From Circinella umbellata (Eukaryota; Mucoromycota; Mucoromycetes; Mucorales; Lichtheimiaceae), in assembly GCA_025093555.1 (NCBI GenBank), contig JAIWNF010000012.1, positions 558,001 to 622,000 of the forward strand: a stretch of 64,000 bases of DNA, in the 5' to 3' direction. Each line of letters starts with the position of its first letter. The stretch's first letter is position 1. Position numbers and translations under genes: made by a program. The notes beneath the pieces are model-generated. The model was not told the DNA's origin. It saw nothing but the letters and a program-made list of their open reading frames with translations, and searched no databases. Below, piece after piece: positions 48,877 through 62,077 of the stretch.

Positions 48877-50465
48877 TTACCCTTCAATATCAGCGACAAC
48901 CATTTCAGTTACAAGTTCATCATAAGAAACCTTACGCTTCCAACCAAGTTGTGCATTGGCCTTGGCAGGATCACCCAACAAAAGTTCGACTTCAGCAGGA
49001 CGGAAGTACTTGGGATCGATACGTACACGTACCTTACCAGTCTCTGCATCCTTACCAATTTCATTGACACCTTCACCTTCCCAAACAATCTTGCGACCAG
49101 TGACGGCAAAGGCCTTTTCAACATAACTACGAACAGTATGGGTTTCACCAGTAGCCAATACGAAGTCTTCGGGCTTATCTTGTTGCAACATCAACCACAT
49201 ACCTTCAACGTAATCACGGGCATGACCCCAATCACGCTTAGCATCAATGTTACCAAGGTACAAGCAATCTTGACGACCCAAATGGATATCTGCGACAGCA
49301 CGGGAAATCTTGCGAGTGACAAAAGTACGGCCACGTCTTGGAGATTCGTGATTGAACAAAATACCGTTACAGGCGTACATGTCATAAGATTCACGATAGT
49401 TGACAACAATCCAGTAACCGTACAACTTGGCAACACCATAGGGGGAACGAGGATAGAAGGGAGTAGTTTCCTTTTGTGGAGTTTCAACAACCTTACCGTA
49501 TAATTCAGAGGTTGAGGCTTGGTAGAAACGGACACGATCAGACAAACCACAGGTACGGATGGCATCCAAAAGACGCAAGGTACCAAGAGCATCAACGTCA
49601 CCAGTGTATTCAGACATATCGAAAGAAACCTTGACATGGGATTGGGCAGCCAAGTTGTAAATTTCAGTAGGTTGGACTTGAGAAACAATGTGAACAAGAC
49701 AAGTAGAATCAGTCAAATCACCATAGTGAAGGAAGAACTTGACATCTGGACAAAAATAAAAGGAAAAATTGAGTGTTAAAAATAAAATGGAGATCGACGT
49801 ATATTTGGAAGCACAGAAAAAGAAAAAACCAAAAATATAACGCGGAAATTAAAAAAAAATAGTAACTTGCTCTTATTTTTATATATAACATTGTAACTGA
49901 AAATATAACATAAAAGAGAGCGAAAAATAGAAGTTTGTCCTTTCCCATCCCTCCCTCCCATTATCATATCATCCTTCAAAGCCCACATGATATCAATTAT
50001 AAATATAGCAAACAAAATAATAATAAAAAGTAGGTTTATCTATAAGTATGTATACATTACCTTGATCGTGTCTATCCTTGTAAATATGTTCAATACGACC
50101 AGTATTGAAGGAAGAAGAACGACGAATGATACCGTGAACTTCATAACCCTTATCAAGCAAAAATTCTGTTAAGTAAGAACCATCTTGACCAGTAACACCT
50201 ATTTACAAAAAGAAAAAGAAAATATTCGATAAGTTTTAAGCATTTCATATAGCAAACTTCATCATCTCGGGTTGATTCACCGAGATCCCCTTTTTATTTC
50301 TTCATTCTCTCTTCATCTCGAAAGCAAAACACGCAAAATAATAGAAATTGGAAAAAAAAATTGAAACATACCAGTAATAAGAGCAACCTTGCGGCTTCTG
50401 TATTCTTCGAGCGTAAGAGTAGAGTTGGTAGCAATTTTAACAGAGGCAATACGTGATTCAGACAT
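48877..50465 (-). CDS. GMD: GDP-mannose 4,6-dehydratase
   Basis: Three exons (50372-50465, 50061-50198, 48877-49745) give 366 residues, near the human enzyme length. It converts GDP-mannose to GDP-4-keto-6-deoxymannose, the first step to GDP-fucose in the cytosol. The NADP-binding glycine motif is Gly32-x2-Gly35-x2-Gly38 in [13 protein letters not shown]. The Thr156-x-Glu158 and Tyr180-x3-Lys184 catalytic set sits in STSELYG and [24 protein letters not shown] and [22 protein letters not shown] are diagnostic. The partner GDP-fucose synthase is not in the window. Codons more often end in C than in neighbouring genes, which suggests high expression. Fucose is a known sugar of mucoralean walls. 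Confidence 0.97.
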
Positions 50466-52296
50466 GATGAATGATGATGTGTTATGGAATGAAAACAAGG
50501 AAGGGTATTCAAAAAAGAAAAAAGAGAGAGAGAAAGGTAGTTTTTTTAGTTCATGTTGACTTAAACTTATTTAAAGAAATAAGAGCGGTGAATAGGTTAC
50601 ACAACCTAGCCAATAATATCTCGTTGATAAAGAAAAAAAGACACCAGCCAGCAACACTAGCTGGAAAAAAAGGGAAGGGGTGGAAATCATAAATTCTACG
50701 TTCTATTATTAATTTTTCTCTTTTCTTTTTGGAAACTATAATTCAAGAGTCTATCACTTTGGAACCAAAAATAAAAAAAAAAATATGAGAATAAATACAT
50801 ATTCTTTGGAAATAAAAAATATACAAGTCTTTTTTTCTTAAAGAATATAAACCATATATCTTTTTAATAGATCAAATCGTAAAGAGTATTTATGTTTAGT
50901 GCTACACTTCAGTATACGTAATGGTTCAAAAGTCGGTGCGTAAAAAAAACGTGTAAGCTTTCTTGGAGGATCGACACCCACCAAAAAGGGTCTAGCCACT
51001 AATTGATCGGGGATGTTATCATTTCGGTCTTTCGATTAGAGTCCGGTTTGAAATGAGGCAAAACTCTAGATCTTGTCACTATACCATACCCCTTTCACAA
51101 TTATTATAGTTTAATTATTCTGATATATACCCTTTATATTTCTTTTTTTCTCGTTGTATATTTGTTTAAAATTTTTATTAATTTATTAAATACATAAGTT
51201 GCTAAAACATTGAATTTATTGATATGATATTATCACTATAATAGATAAACATTACGACACTATAAGATATTATAAACGGAAAAGTAACTCATAATAACTT
51301 AAACAAAAAAAAATCAGGAACAATCTAGACCAAAATAAGATTGGGATCTTCGTGGACCTAAAACATGCAAACCAGTGGTTTTGATGAGATGAAAATAAAA
51401 GAATCTTTTGTAACACATGGGCACAAACCATTCCAAATTACCTTCACATCACAGATATTATAAAAATAAGAATAAAAGTCATTTCCATCACCATCATCAT
51501 TATTTTTAATTATTTCTTTTTTCTTTTTCTATTTGATTTTCATCAAAAATTAAAACGAGAAAAAAAAAGGATGTAGTAAAAAAAACTTGTCATAAATGTT
51601 TCTTGGCATTTTGTATAATGATGCCACTATAATTACTAGTCTAACGCTTATATACCATGCTTTATTGTGTACTGTACTTTGGATTTGCATATATATGTAT
51701 TTAATTATCATATTGGTAACACACATATAAGTAAAGCTTTTTTTTTCTCTTTTCGATTTTTTTTATTATCCCGGAGACATATATTACACATGCCTCTATT
51801 ACGTGTCGAATATATAGACCTCCCTTGTTTAATAATATTTATCCACATTCTTCCCTTTTTGGATCAATTATCTACCTACGTATAAAGCGTAGTCTATTTT
51901 TTATATTGACGCATTTATATAACCCTTACACCACCATATAATTAGTTATTACCCATAATGAAATATCCAAGCTATAGTGATTTGTTGATTTGATGTTTTT
52001 ATACTCATGTGCACAACCTAATAATCATATTACTGTATGATTATGAAGACAACGTTTGAATTAAAAATATATAAAGCTAATTATATATGATGCCGCTCAA
52101 TTAAGCTTTTCCCTAAACTAATCTATTATATTCAGAAAAAGAAGCACATTATATAAATATCTACACGTTCTCCTGTCAAAAAAAGAAACACGCCTTATTT
52201 ATGCCGAGAAAGATAAGTATAAGAATAACTGTGTCACACATTAATTTTTTAGCCATTCCTTTAAATTAATAACTGTATATTAGTTAATAAATGTAA

Positions 52297-52332
<36 letters not shown>

Positions 52333-52700
52333 TTTTCTCTTGTTTCTCTAAATGGTTCATGAGTATGTAACTCTTATAGTACAATGTTACACTATCAAAT
52401 GATTCATCTATATTTAGTCATTTGCGGCGAAAATACTTATTTATTAGAAGAAGTTCATTTTTTTTATTATTATTTTATATATAAAAGGGAAAGAATGGAA
52501 CGCAAATAATAAAAAAACCCTATTTTTTTTCTGTAAATATATAGAAGACAAAAAGGTGAGAAAAAGGTATCAGGTAAAAATAAAAAATAAAAGCAAAAAG
52601 ACTTTATGTGTGTGTATATATAAAAGTCATGCACCAGCAAGAACTAAATAAAAACAAGCAATAATAATTTTGATTATCATTGTTATTTTTTTATGATTAT
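50466..52700. other. 2.2-kb gene-free block
   Basis: It holds the GMD promoter at its left end, a CT microsatellite at 52300-52330 and AT-rich DNA. No gene is supported. A less AT-rich patch at about 50940-51080 was inspected for tRNA or snRNA features; none was found. Confidence 0.5.
52300..52330. repeat. (CT)n microsatellite
   Basis: About 15 uninterrupted CT units lie roughly 370 bp downstream of the stop of the Zn2Cys6/PAS gene. Confidence 0.95.
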
Positions 52701-55296
52701 TTAACATAACAAGGATCGTATACTCATTTCAGCCTTTCGATTGGAATCTGTCTTTCCAACAGCCTTGTCATTATCTGCCATAGTATTATCTAATGTAGGA
52801 TTATGCTGGGTGATAGGTCGTGTACGACTCTGCGCTGCAGAAGCCGCTGCATTCAATGTACTACTAGAAGTTTGTAAAAAGTATTGCGTTGTTGGATGTG
52901 TATAAGAAGGAGGACCTCTCCTTGGCGACCCAACTGCCTTTCCATCATTGGATGATGTAATCGGTGCAAATCTATAAGCCAAAGTTGAATATGGGTTAGT
53001 TGATTCTCGTGGAGGAGAAGGAACCGAATCACTGTTATTATTGATATTATTCCTATGATGATATTGAAAGAAGCTGTTGTTATTGTCGTTATTGCTCTTG
53101 GGTCGGTCTGTAGCTGCCGCAATTGGTCGGAAATAGGGGACGCTACCCATATTAAACGATCGTTTTTTATTGTTATTATTGTTATTGTTCGTCATAGGAG
53201 CAATATTAATCTTGGGTATATCAAGCTTTCGACTCGGTAAGGATACGGTATTAAGTTGAGAATTGGCGGTAAAATGATTTGGAAGTGACCCTTGCCTGGC
53301 CTGCAGTAATCCGCCGCTTCCCAATCGTCCAAACCTGTACTGCGTTGATTTATTACTATTATCATTATTGGTTTTATTAGATGCTGGTACTGAAGATGAT
53401 GGGCTACTACTGCTACTACTATTACTGTTGTTGTCTTTGTTTTTATTATTTGACGATGGCGGCGATAATGACTGCAGTTGGTCCTGAGATGTTTTTGATG
53501 ATGTTGGAGAAGAATGTACAAATGGAGAAAACAATCGAGTTCGATCAAAGCTTAAACTAACAGGTAGCGCAGCTTGTGACATGGATGACATTGAGTTTTG
53601 ATAGACCTTGTATTCATGTTTTTTCAATTCTGCGACAATATATAACTTGTTTAAACTTGAAAGTAATGATAAATCAGCACCCAATCCTCCACCAAGGTAG
53701 ACAAGTATTTCATATAACTCATGTTCCTCGTTTTGTTTTTTAATATGAATTGTATCCGAAAAAGTACTGGATCCTTTAGCTGCAGAAACTAATGCTTCTG
53801 GTTTGGTTTCATAAAATAATGGAGATGATGTTCGCTCTGCTGGCGGAGGACGTATATCGGGTCCAATAGAACGATCATGTTGTCTTGCTACATCCATAAC
53901 ATTGTCCAAAAGTAATCGATGTAATCTTCCCAATCGATCCGTGTCATGCGGCGATATCATTTCATATAATGAACGATGCAATAAATCTTGTGGATGATAA
54001 CCCCATGAAATTGTCACTTCATCTGAAGCTCGCGCGCAACACATCTCCATAGAAAGAAATAATGTTATAGTAGTCCTAACACACTGGTTTTGTTGTTGAT
54101 TTGCAATATTGTCTCTGGCGGTAGTATAAGATGACTCCCATGACAACTTCTTTTGTGAAGATTCTGAACTAAGTAATGGTGGTGATGAATGATGATAATA
54201 ACGATTTGATAATGGGAGTTTTGTTGCTGGTGGTGGTGGCTCTGGATCTCGTGAGGTTTGTTGACTTAATAGGCCCGAATTTATATCTTTTCTCCGGTGT
54301 CGTTGTTCATCTTGTTCTCGGAATGCTTCAATTGGTTCATGGATAAATGAAATATTGGTTGTTTGTGGTCTTGGATTATGTTCACGGCGTACTACTGATG
54401 TAGCAACCGCAAATGTGGGAGTTTGAATCATACCATACATCCCTTTACTACCACCGTCCAATACCATGGATCCACCATACACATTCCCTAACCTTTTGGC
54501 TTCATGAAGTTTTGGTCGCCCCCTCTTTTTATGTTTTACATCATGACACGTATCTCCTTTGCCTGCAGATACACATCGCTTACATGGTCTTGATACTAAT
54601 CGAAAGAAAAAGGGAAAAAAATTCGCCGGAGTATTAGAACGAAATATAAACGAGAAAAAAAGGTCTATCTATATGTATATCGTCTCGCTCTATCATTTAC
54701 CGTCACAAGCTAAATGGGCTTTTTTGCAGTTTACACCTATTAATATACGTATGTATATTGTCAACGATTCCTGTCTTAAAGAAAAAGTTATATAAACATA
54801 TATATAAGTATTAAAAACGCTTACATGCACTCGGTACGTGAGATTTATAGCCTCGTTTCGCTGGAACAACCATAGGAGTCAATTGTTGCTGTTGCTGTTG
54901 TTGCTGTTGCTGTTGGGCTTCTTCCGATCGAATTATAGCAATTTTTCCACTATCATTATCAATGTTATTATTATTAGGTGTTGCTGGAATTGCTGGAGTT
55001 GCAGGTGTGGGTAATTGTAATGCGGCGGGAGGAAATGGAGTGTTGTTATTACTGGGCGAACCAGTAAATAATGACGAAGGAGAAGAGGGTAATGTTACCA
55101 TGCCTAATGTCGACGCTATCGTCTTGTCGTTTATTGTTGGTTTTGTTGTAATTGCTGTTGCTGTTGTTGCTGCTGCTCCCGTTGGAATATTATTAACAGC
55201 AGCAACAAAATCTTGGTCAGAGTCTGGCGATGGTAAGTCCTGCGCTACTTTTAATAATGAAGAAGAGGAGAAAGAAACAGAAGTAGGTGCCTGCAT
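52701..55296 (-). CDS. Zn2Cys6 plus PAS-like transcription factor (Ert1/AcuK-like)
   Basis: Three exons (54825-55296, 54701-54736, 52701-54595) give 800 residues. The first ATG in frame is at 55296. A poly-Gln run of about 11 residues (near 54880-54915) precedes the zinc cluster: Cys158, Cys161, Cys168, Cys174, Cys177 and Cys186, followed by KHKKRGRPK. The cluster (ACVNCKKAHLACD, RPCKRCVSAG) is split over all three exons, with a 36-nt exon in its middle. A PAS-like domain is seen later (ISWGYHPQDLLHRSLYEMISPHDTDRL). The layout resembles Ert1/AcuK-type regulators of gluconeogenesis, but that role is inferred. The C-terminal half is Ser/Asn-rich disordered sequence with poly-Ser and poly-Asn runs. 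Confidence 0.9.
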
Positions 55297-57784
55297 AACA
55301 AACAACTGCCTGTTGTTTTTGTTGTTGATATTATTGTGAGAGCGAGAATAAAAAGAAAGGAAAGATTAATATGTTATACATATATTTATAGACAATAATA
55401 ACAAAAAGTGGGGATCGTGCGGAGAGAAAAGGCAGAGTCAGAGGAAATCCGTGAAAAAAGAAGTTCTTTTTTTTTCGTCTTTGGAGGTAAAAATGGAGTT
55501 ACTACATATAATGAGACAAAATACCTTATTATAGTACAATATTCATTTATATCTAACTACTTCTTTTATCAACAGTGTATTTCTTCATATTCAATTTCTA
55601 CAAGTTTTAAATGAAATAACTACCAATTTTTCTATTAAAATGATGGAAAGGTTATTGCCAGATTGGGAAATAAAAGAGCGAATGAATCGGTTAAGTACTA
55701 ACCTTGTTTGAATTTTAATGCATGTAAATACATGTTTGAAAAGAAATGTAGATAAATTGTTGCTAAAAGCACATATATATTATACTTCCATTATTCGATA
55801 TATTTCTTTTATACATCATTATTCATCAAGTATAATGTACAGTTATAACTTTTTTGAATTAATATTTTGTATATACCTATAACAAAAGATGTCTAAAAAG
55901 CGTTCAATTCTATTACCTATACTAATCAATCCACAAGTTTCAATATGAAGTTAATTCAAAGAACCACTATTATCACCTTCATTTATCTTTCTAACTTCGC
56001 CAGAACATAGTACGTATTAAAATTTTTAAAGGTGGTACGACTTTAAATTCTGAACAAGTGTATAGCTATTTTGAAAGACTTAGTTGCTTTCATAAAGGTC
56101 AACTTTATCCCAAGCTACATCCTCAACTCCAAATAACTCCTTGTTAGCCCTCCAGGAAAAACAATTAGTAATACAGTTTAGAGCGGTATATAATGAAGAG
56201 TTATATAAAATATATATTTATCACTCATGTACTAGTAACTTTTGAAAATCACCAAATGCAACATTTAAAAATCCAATACAGCATTAGGTACAAATGAAAA
56301 TTCGACTTTCCTCGAATCAGAGGCAGGCTGCAAGTGTAGAACGATATTGTAGTAGATAAATCAAACTCGTTCAACAAGTTCGATTCTATACCCTACCATC
56401 AGCGTTATGTGTAGTATAGGAAGGCTCAACTACTCGATATGCGTGTATACCCTTGGGACTTAAAAGAATACTGGCCGCTATCATATCAATATTATCAAGC
56501 CTCTGATTTTCAATGTTCTTATTAAATAATCGCGTTAGTATCTTACAATGGTTAATGTCAAATACTGGTTGACATATGCTTGTGTTTTATATATTACAAT
56601 TCTATCTTCACAAGCTTCAAAACTCACATCCTTTTTATGATCTCCCCTCCAAAAAAAATCATTTTACGCTTTTTAAAATACATCAATTCACGTTTCTGTG
56701 TATGAATAGGGATACCACTTCATCCCGTATCAGTTAAAGTCCTTTTTAACCAGTCTGGTTTTTCAGAACATATCAATTGTTGGCACTGTTTATTTTTATA
56801 CACTTTATTTCTTTGCAGAGTGCCATGTATAATAATTGATGGTACTTGAGTGGATTTTCTCATACATCATATCTATTAATTCCCGTGGGTCTTAAGAAGA
56901 TAGGTAAGCTTACTTAATGAACAAAATATGTCACTAAGCAATTTGATGTTATATATACATTATACACTCTAACTAAAAACTTACATCTATTTGTATTGTT
57001 GCAAGGCAACAGTAAGACCTGAGTTGTTATCACAAAGACATTTCACTTGCTAGGCTTCGTAAATGAAACATGTTTTTATATACTCAGGCTCATATACATC
57101 AACTACTTCACCCTGACTCTCTTTGTTACAGTGTGAGTTCAATTCTTATTACCTTTGTGAATTTCAGTTTATGGGAAATTTAAATGGGCTATAAGATTGT
57201 ATCGCATTAACTTTCAACCACCCTTTATTTTCACACGAATTTTTAAAAAATCGGCGTATGAGATAATGGGGAGCCATTGTATGATACATACTAAGCATTA
57301 TACAAATGATAATAACAATAGTGAATAGGATGTTTGCTGTTTTTTTCCCTAGATACTTGAGCTTTATATAAACTCAGTGTATGATAATAATCCATACGTA
57401 CGTAATCTGCTTTTTTCTTCTTACTTTTCCTGACTGCTTATTGAAAGTAGCAGGAGATCAAAAGAGAGGAAGCATTGATATTTACAATAGCTCTTCCATA
57501 TACATTAATTTTAAGTTTTCTTTATGATACAGAAAAGCCGCTTATCACTTTTTCTTTATTTCTGATGGATATTTATTATAATAATAATGCATCACACTTA
57601 GAAAGTATCTTATAGTTACCATGTGCATACACGACTGTAAGGCTTTTATGGTACAATTGATGATCATTTCATAATCCGACACTTAAAGAATGGTTTCACC
57701 TCTTGAAGTAGAATAATACACACTCCCTTTTTTTTGTTTTTTTATATCAAAAGAAAGAGACACACACTAATCTAAAAACAAAAA
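55297..57784. other. 2.5-kb divergent gene-free block
   Basis: It lies between the Zn2Cys6/PAS gene and ADA2, whose promoters it must hold. The DNA is AT-rich without a credible exon on either strand, tRNA or transposon remnant. Confidence 0.5.
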
Positions 57785-59509
57785 ATGACGATTACGCATC
57801 GACAACGACCTAGTAATCCAACAATATCAAGCTCAAGTGGTACTAATGACGGTGGACAAGTGGACGACAAAGAACCACCAAAATATCATTGCGATGCTTG
57901 CAGCAACGATGTTACCAACACTGTTCGTATACGTTGTGCAGACGATGATTGTCCCGACTTCGATCTATGTGTTACTTGTTTCAGTGGAGGAGCCGAACCT
58001 ATGAAGCACAAAACATATCATAGTTATCGTATTGTTAAGCCCCATAGTTTCCCCATTTTTAGTGAAGACTGGGATGCCGATGAAGAATTATTACTTATTG
58101 AAGCAGCCATGAAGAATGGTTTGGGTAATTGGCAAGCGATTGCAGACTATGTGGGTACCAAGGATAAACATGAATGCGAGCAACATTACCTGGACGTCTA
58201 TGTATCTAGCAATGAGTGGCCTAAACCACGTATGGATCTCAAGTTTGACGATATCAGTGAAACTGAATTCAGAGAACGGAAACGCCATCGATTACAAAAG
58301 TCTCGTGGTATGGGCCCACGTCATAAAGCTCAAGTCAATAATGCCAAGCCTGTTACCAGTGGTCCAGCCTACCATGAAATCCAAGGTTATATGCCACGTC
58401 GATTTGAATTCGAAACAGAATACGAAAATGATGCAGAACAATATGTTAAAGACATGGTATTTAACGATGATGATACACAAGAAGAAATCGACTTAAAAGT
58501 CATGGTCTTGGATATTTATAATTCACGATTGGATCGACGAATGGAAAGAAAACGATTGATTTTTGAACGTGGTTGGCTTGACTTCAAAAAACAACAAGCA
58601 TTGGAACGAAAGCGACAAAAGGATGAGCGCGAATTATATAATCGGACCCGTGTGTTTTGTCGAGTTCAAACAGCTAATGATTATGAAACTATGGTTCAAG
58701 GATTAGTGAGAGAACAGCAATTACGTGATCAGATTGCAATTTTGCAAGAATGGCGAAAGGCTGGCCTGACGTCGTTAAAGCAAGGAGAACAGTATGAAAA
58801 AGATAAACAGGCTAGATTGGCAAATTTGAAAACACTTGTGTCATTATCGAACGATCGAATGGGTTCGGCAGCAACAAATCAGCGAAATAACTATCGACAA
58901 CAAATTGCAGCTTTATCGTCAACACCAAGTGCAACAGGATACTTTCGAGAAACAAAGGCTGCTGCGGCAGTGGCAGCACAAACAAATGGATCATCATCAT
59001 CAACAACAACTTCCACTGTATCATCAGCAGCGGCAGCAGGGGCACGTAAACCTGCTAATCCATTGGACATTAGTGAAGCAGATGGTGTACATTTATTAAC
59101 TGAACAAGAACAAATTTTATGCTCCACGTTACGCATTTTGCCACGACCGTATATGGTAATCAAAGATACCATCCTTAAAGAATATGCCAAACAAGGTTAT
59201 TTAAAACGGCGGCAGGCTCGTGCACTCATTAAGATTGATGTTAACAAGACGAGCAGGATATATGACTTTTTCATTGAAAGTGGTTGGATTAAAGCATTTA
59301 AAGAACCAACTGCTAATTCTTCTCCATCTCCTGTTCCTCAACAACAACCCTCTTCTTTTCCCGTGATGCCAATAGGAACGTCATCATCATCGTCATCTTC
59401 TTCTCAAATCCCTCATCTTAATAATACTACACATACTGAAACCACTCCATCAACGTCTACGTCCGATGTAGCTCCATCTTCTGCAACTCCTGTTATATCC
59501 AAATCTTAA
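57785..59509 (+). CDS. ADA2: SAGA complex adaptor Ada2
   Basis: A single exon of 574 residues; the ATG at 57785 follows an A-rich leader. A ZZ zinc finger starts at residue 36 (CDACSNDV ... CADDDCPDFDLCVTCF). A SANT domain follows (SEDWDADEELLLIEAA, GNWQAIADYVGTKDKHECEQHY). The middle holds the conserved Ada2 block with MPRRFEFETEYENDAEQYVKDM. A C-terminal SWIRM domain ends near residue 505 (LTEQEQILCSTLRILPRPY ... RIYDFFIESGWI). Ada2 activates the Gcn5 acetyltransferase and joins it to SAGA for histone H3 acetylation. The last 65 residues are Ser/Pro/Thr-rich. The full ORF is intact and intronless, unlike nearly every other gene here. Confidence 0.98.
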   Translation: MTITHRQRPSNPTISSSSGTNDGGQVDDKEPPKYHCDACSNDVTNTVRIRCADDDCPDFDLCVTCFSGGAEPMKHKTYHSYRIVKPHSFPIFSEDWDADEELLLIEAAMKNGLGNWQAIADYVGTKDKHECEQHYLDVYVSSNEWPKPRMDLKFDDISETEFRERKRHRLQKSRGMGPRHKAQVNNAKPVTSGPAYHEIQGYMPRRFEFETEYENDAEQYVKDMVFNDDDTQEEIDLKVMVLDIYNSRLDRRMERKRLIFERGWLDFKKQQALERKRQKDERELYNRTRVFCRVQTANDYETMVQGLVREQQLRDQIAILQEWRKAGLTSLKQGEQYEKDKQARLANLKTLVSLSNDRMGSAATNQRNNYRQQIAALSSTPSATGYFRETKAAAAVAAQTNGSSSSTTTSTVSSAAAAGARKPANPLDISEADGVHLLTEQEQILCSTLRILPRPYMVIKDTILKEYAKQGYLKRRQARALIKIDVNKTSRIYDFFIESGWIKAFKEPTANSSPSPVPQQQPSSFPVMPIGTSSSSSSSSQIPHLNNTTHTETTPSTSTSDVAPSSATPVISKS

Positions 59510-60537
59510 TTTGAATAATTTTTTTTCCTCGCTTTCTCTCTCTCCCTCCTTTTATATTACCCGTTCATCTTTTCATCTTTTCATCTTACCTCATAACAAT
59601 ATATAAATAGTAAAAAAAATGGTTTATATATATATATGTGTGTAATAATGTAAGGTGATATATAATTATTAAAATTGACCAATGTTAATGCTGGTTATTA
59701 ATATAAGCAATCAAAATTTGACGCAGCGACCACAGATAGTTTCAGGTCCAGAACAAATGATTATAGTGTTTAAACTATTTCACTTTTTTTAGCTTGTATT
59801 TCAATATTCTTTCCCGCTCAGGGCAACAAATGATTATTTATTTTGATATTGTCAGTTCATACTAATTTATACTAGTAATAGTTAAATAGTTTGAAAACAA
59901 AACCAACAACAACAAAGAAAGGGCTGAAGTTTTTTATCTGTTGGGTGTTGGATGTCATGGGCGTTTTCCGGGTTTTTTAGTGTCTTACACAATAACAGCG
60001 CCCCATGTTGTGTTATCATCATATATTAATTACAATATTCTTTTTTCTTTTTGATATTATTTTTATGCTATTTTTAAAGGTTCTTAAAATATCAATATAA
60101 GCGTTTTACCAAGAGTTTGAAATTTTTTCCTAAAAAGCATTACATAACTGAGTAATAGAGGATACGCACATAACCTTTTTTTTTCACGAATTAAATAACC
60201 TGATAAAGAGTTTACTAAATATTCCTCAATTGTTCTTTATAAAGAAAGAGGAATACCTATAAGTTAGGCCACGTTTTTCCCCGAGCTTCTATTTTAAGCT
60301 TGGTTTGTACTTTTTTTTGCTCTTTATCTTGGTAAATAGCCAAACTTAAACAAAAAGGAAATGGGTGACTTGTGTTCTATTTTTCACAGGTGCGACCCAA
60401 AAAAAAAAGTGAGGTTTTTAATAAATTATTTAAAGAGTGATTGTAGGATCTCCGCATAAATAGCCTTTTTTTCCTTTCTTCTTCTCCCTATTTCTTTATT
60501 CTTTATTTTTATCAACTTTAGTTTTATAATTATTCAG
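59510..60537. other. Intergenic gap ADA2/questin-oxidase-like gene
   Basis: 1.03 kb holding the ADA2 3' end and the promoter of the next gene on the same strand. No gene is seen. A pyrimidine-rich leader (60465-60500) precedes the next ATG. Confidence 0.5.
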
Positions 60538-62077
60538 ATGACTAGTACTGGATTTTTTTTATCACAGCAACAGCAGCAACAGCAACAACAACAACGACAG
60601 AAAACACCTTATTATTTACAAAACGATAATGATAATTCAACACCAGTAATCATATCAACATCTCGTCGTATGTTACTTGACATGATTCAAGAGCACCATT
60701 CTTCTTTTGTAATGGAATATAGAGACCGTCCGAACACTCTTATCAGAACTCTGGTTGGTCTTCATGAACTTGGTGGTAATTACAGATAGAAAATATATAT
60801 ATAGACATTATTTTCATTTTCAATGCCCGTATAACATCATATAAATGAGGAGATTTCTTTTTTTATAACCTTTTATGTTCTGCTTTATCTCCCGTGCGAT
60901 ATTTATAGCCAATGATGAACAACTTGCTCAAGTTTATAAGCAGCTCTATCCTGAACTTATGCCATTGAAAAGAAATTACATTGTTATTAATCAAAATAAC
61001 TGGCAAGAATATCTTGGATATTCTGGGTAAGCTTTTTTTTTTTTACATATACAAAAGCTCGCCTATGGGTGGCAATGGCCGACGATCTCCCACAAGCATA
61101 GAAACTCATAAATATATATACATATATTACATTAAATTACCCACTATAGATACTATGGTGACTACCTTGCCTTTTTTGACAATCAACTTGAACAATTAGG
61201 AATGGATCAGTTATTGGAACGATACTTTTATTTAAGTCCTTTACAATATTCTTTGGGTTCCCAGCTCCAACCCCTTGTCCATCTTGCATTTGGTATCGAA
61301 CAACATTTACCGCTAGTTGTTACACAAGGTTTAGCTTATTTAGCGAGTACATTTTTGGATGCTTCGGAGCTATGTGAAGAATCGTTAACAAGTGAAGAAC
61401 AACAGGGACAACAACCCAATGTTACTTCAGCAGCAACAAATGATGAATTACTATTTGATCTTGTCGGGGCTGATCAGCGATTTGGTGGTAAAATTGATGG
61501 ACGTAATACATTTCATTCATCAATTAAAGTCTTGTTGAAAAGCAAAGGTGATTTGTTAAAAACTTATATGGCAGTGTGGCATAAAAATACTCCCCAGCAA
61601 CAACAACAGTCCTTAGTGGATCAATTGGTGGTCATGGCAACACGTCTTATTACGTATAGCAACCATATTAATCAAGGTCAAATCGAACTGGATTGGTTCC
61701 TTGGTGGTGGACAATTACTTTCTTCAGCATTAGCCATTCAAACTTTGATTAAGCATTGTCCTTCAAACCCATCAGTAGTATCGTCTCTTGTTAATCTTCA
61801 GTTTCTTGCCACATTATGTACTTATATTGTTCAAGGCCGACCTTCTCGAGCTCATTATGAAATCACTCCCCCTTCTTCACCACAACGATTGGATTGGGCC
61901 GATTGTGTGAGTACCATTGTTCAATCGGGTGATCAAAAAGCTATTCTTACTATGCATTCACTTAAACGTGCGTCTGAATGTATTGATGATAATGATCTCT
62001 ATATAAACACAGCCAATTTTCTTGCCACCTTTGTTCAAGATGGCATTTGGATTAAGGGTGGCATTGGCTGGTGGTGA
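60538..62077 (+). CDS. Questin-oxidase-like (DUF4243) protein
   Basis: Three exons (60538-60775, 60909-61026, 61150-62077) give 427 residues. A poly-Gln run lies at residues 10-19. Family marks include TLVGLHELGANDEQLAQVYKQL, NWQEYLGYSGYYGDYLAFFDNQL, a helix-rich middle with PLVHLAFGIE, and HSLKRASECI near the end. The reference enzyme of this family, from a fungal secondary-metabolite cluster, oxidises the anthraquinone questin with NADPH. No polyketide synthase or other cluster gene is near here. Substrate and activity are therefore unknown; many members sit outside such clusters. It lacks a signal peptide or membrane span. Confidence 0.82.

Noticed and set aside
50940..51080. Less AT-rich patch in a gene-free block, possible snRNA or tRNA
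   Set aside because: No conserved tRNA arms, U-snRNA motifs or polymerase III terminator arrangement could be seen.
56340..56400. GTTCGATTC string resembling a tRNA T loop
   Set aside because: No cloverleaf can be drawn around it.
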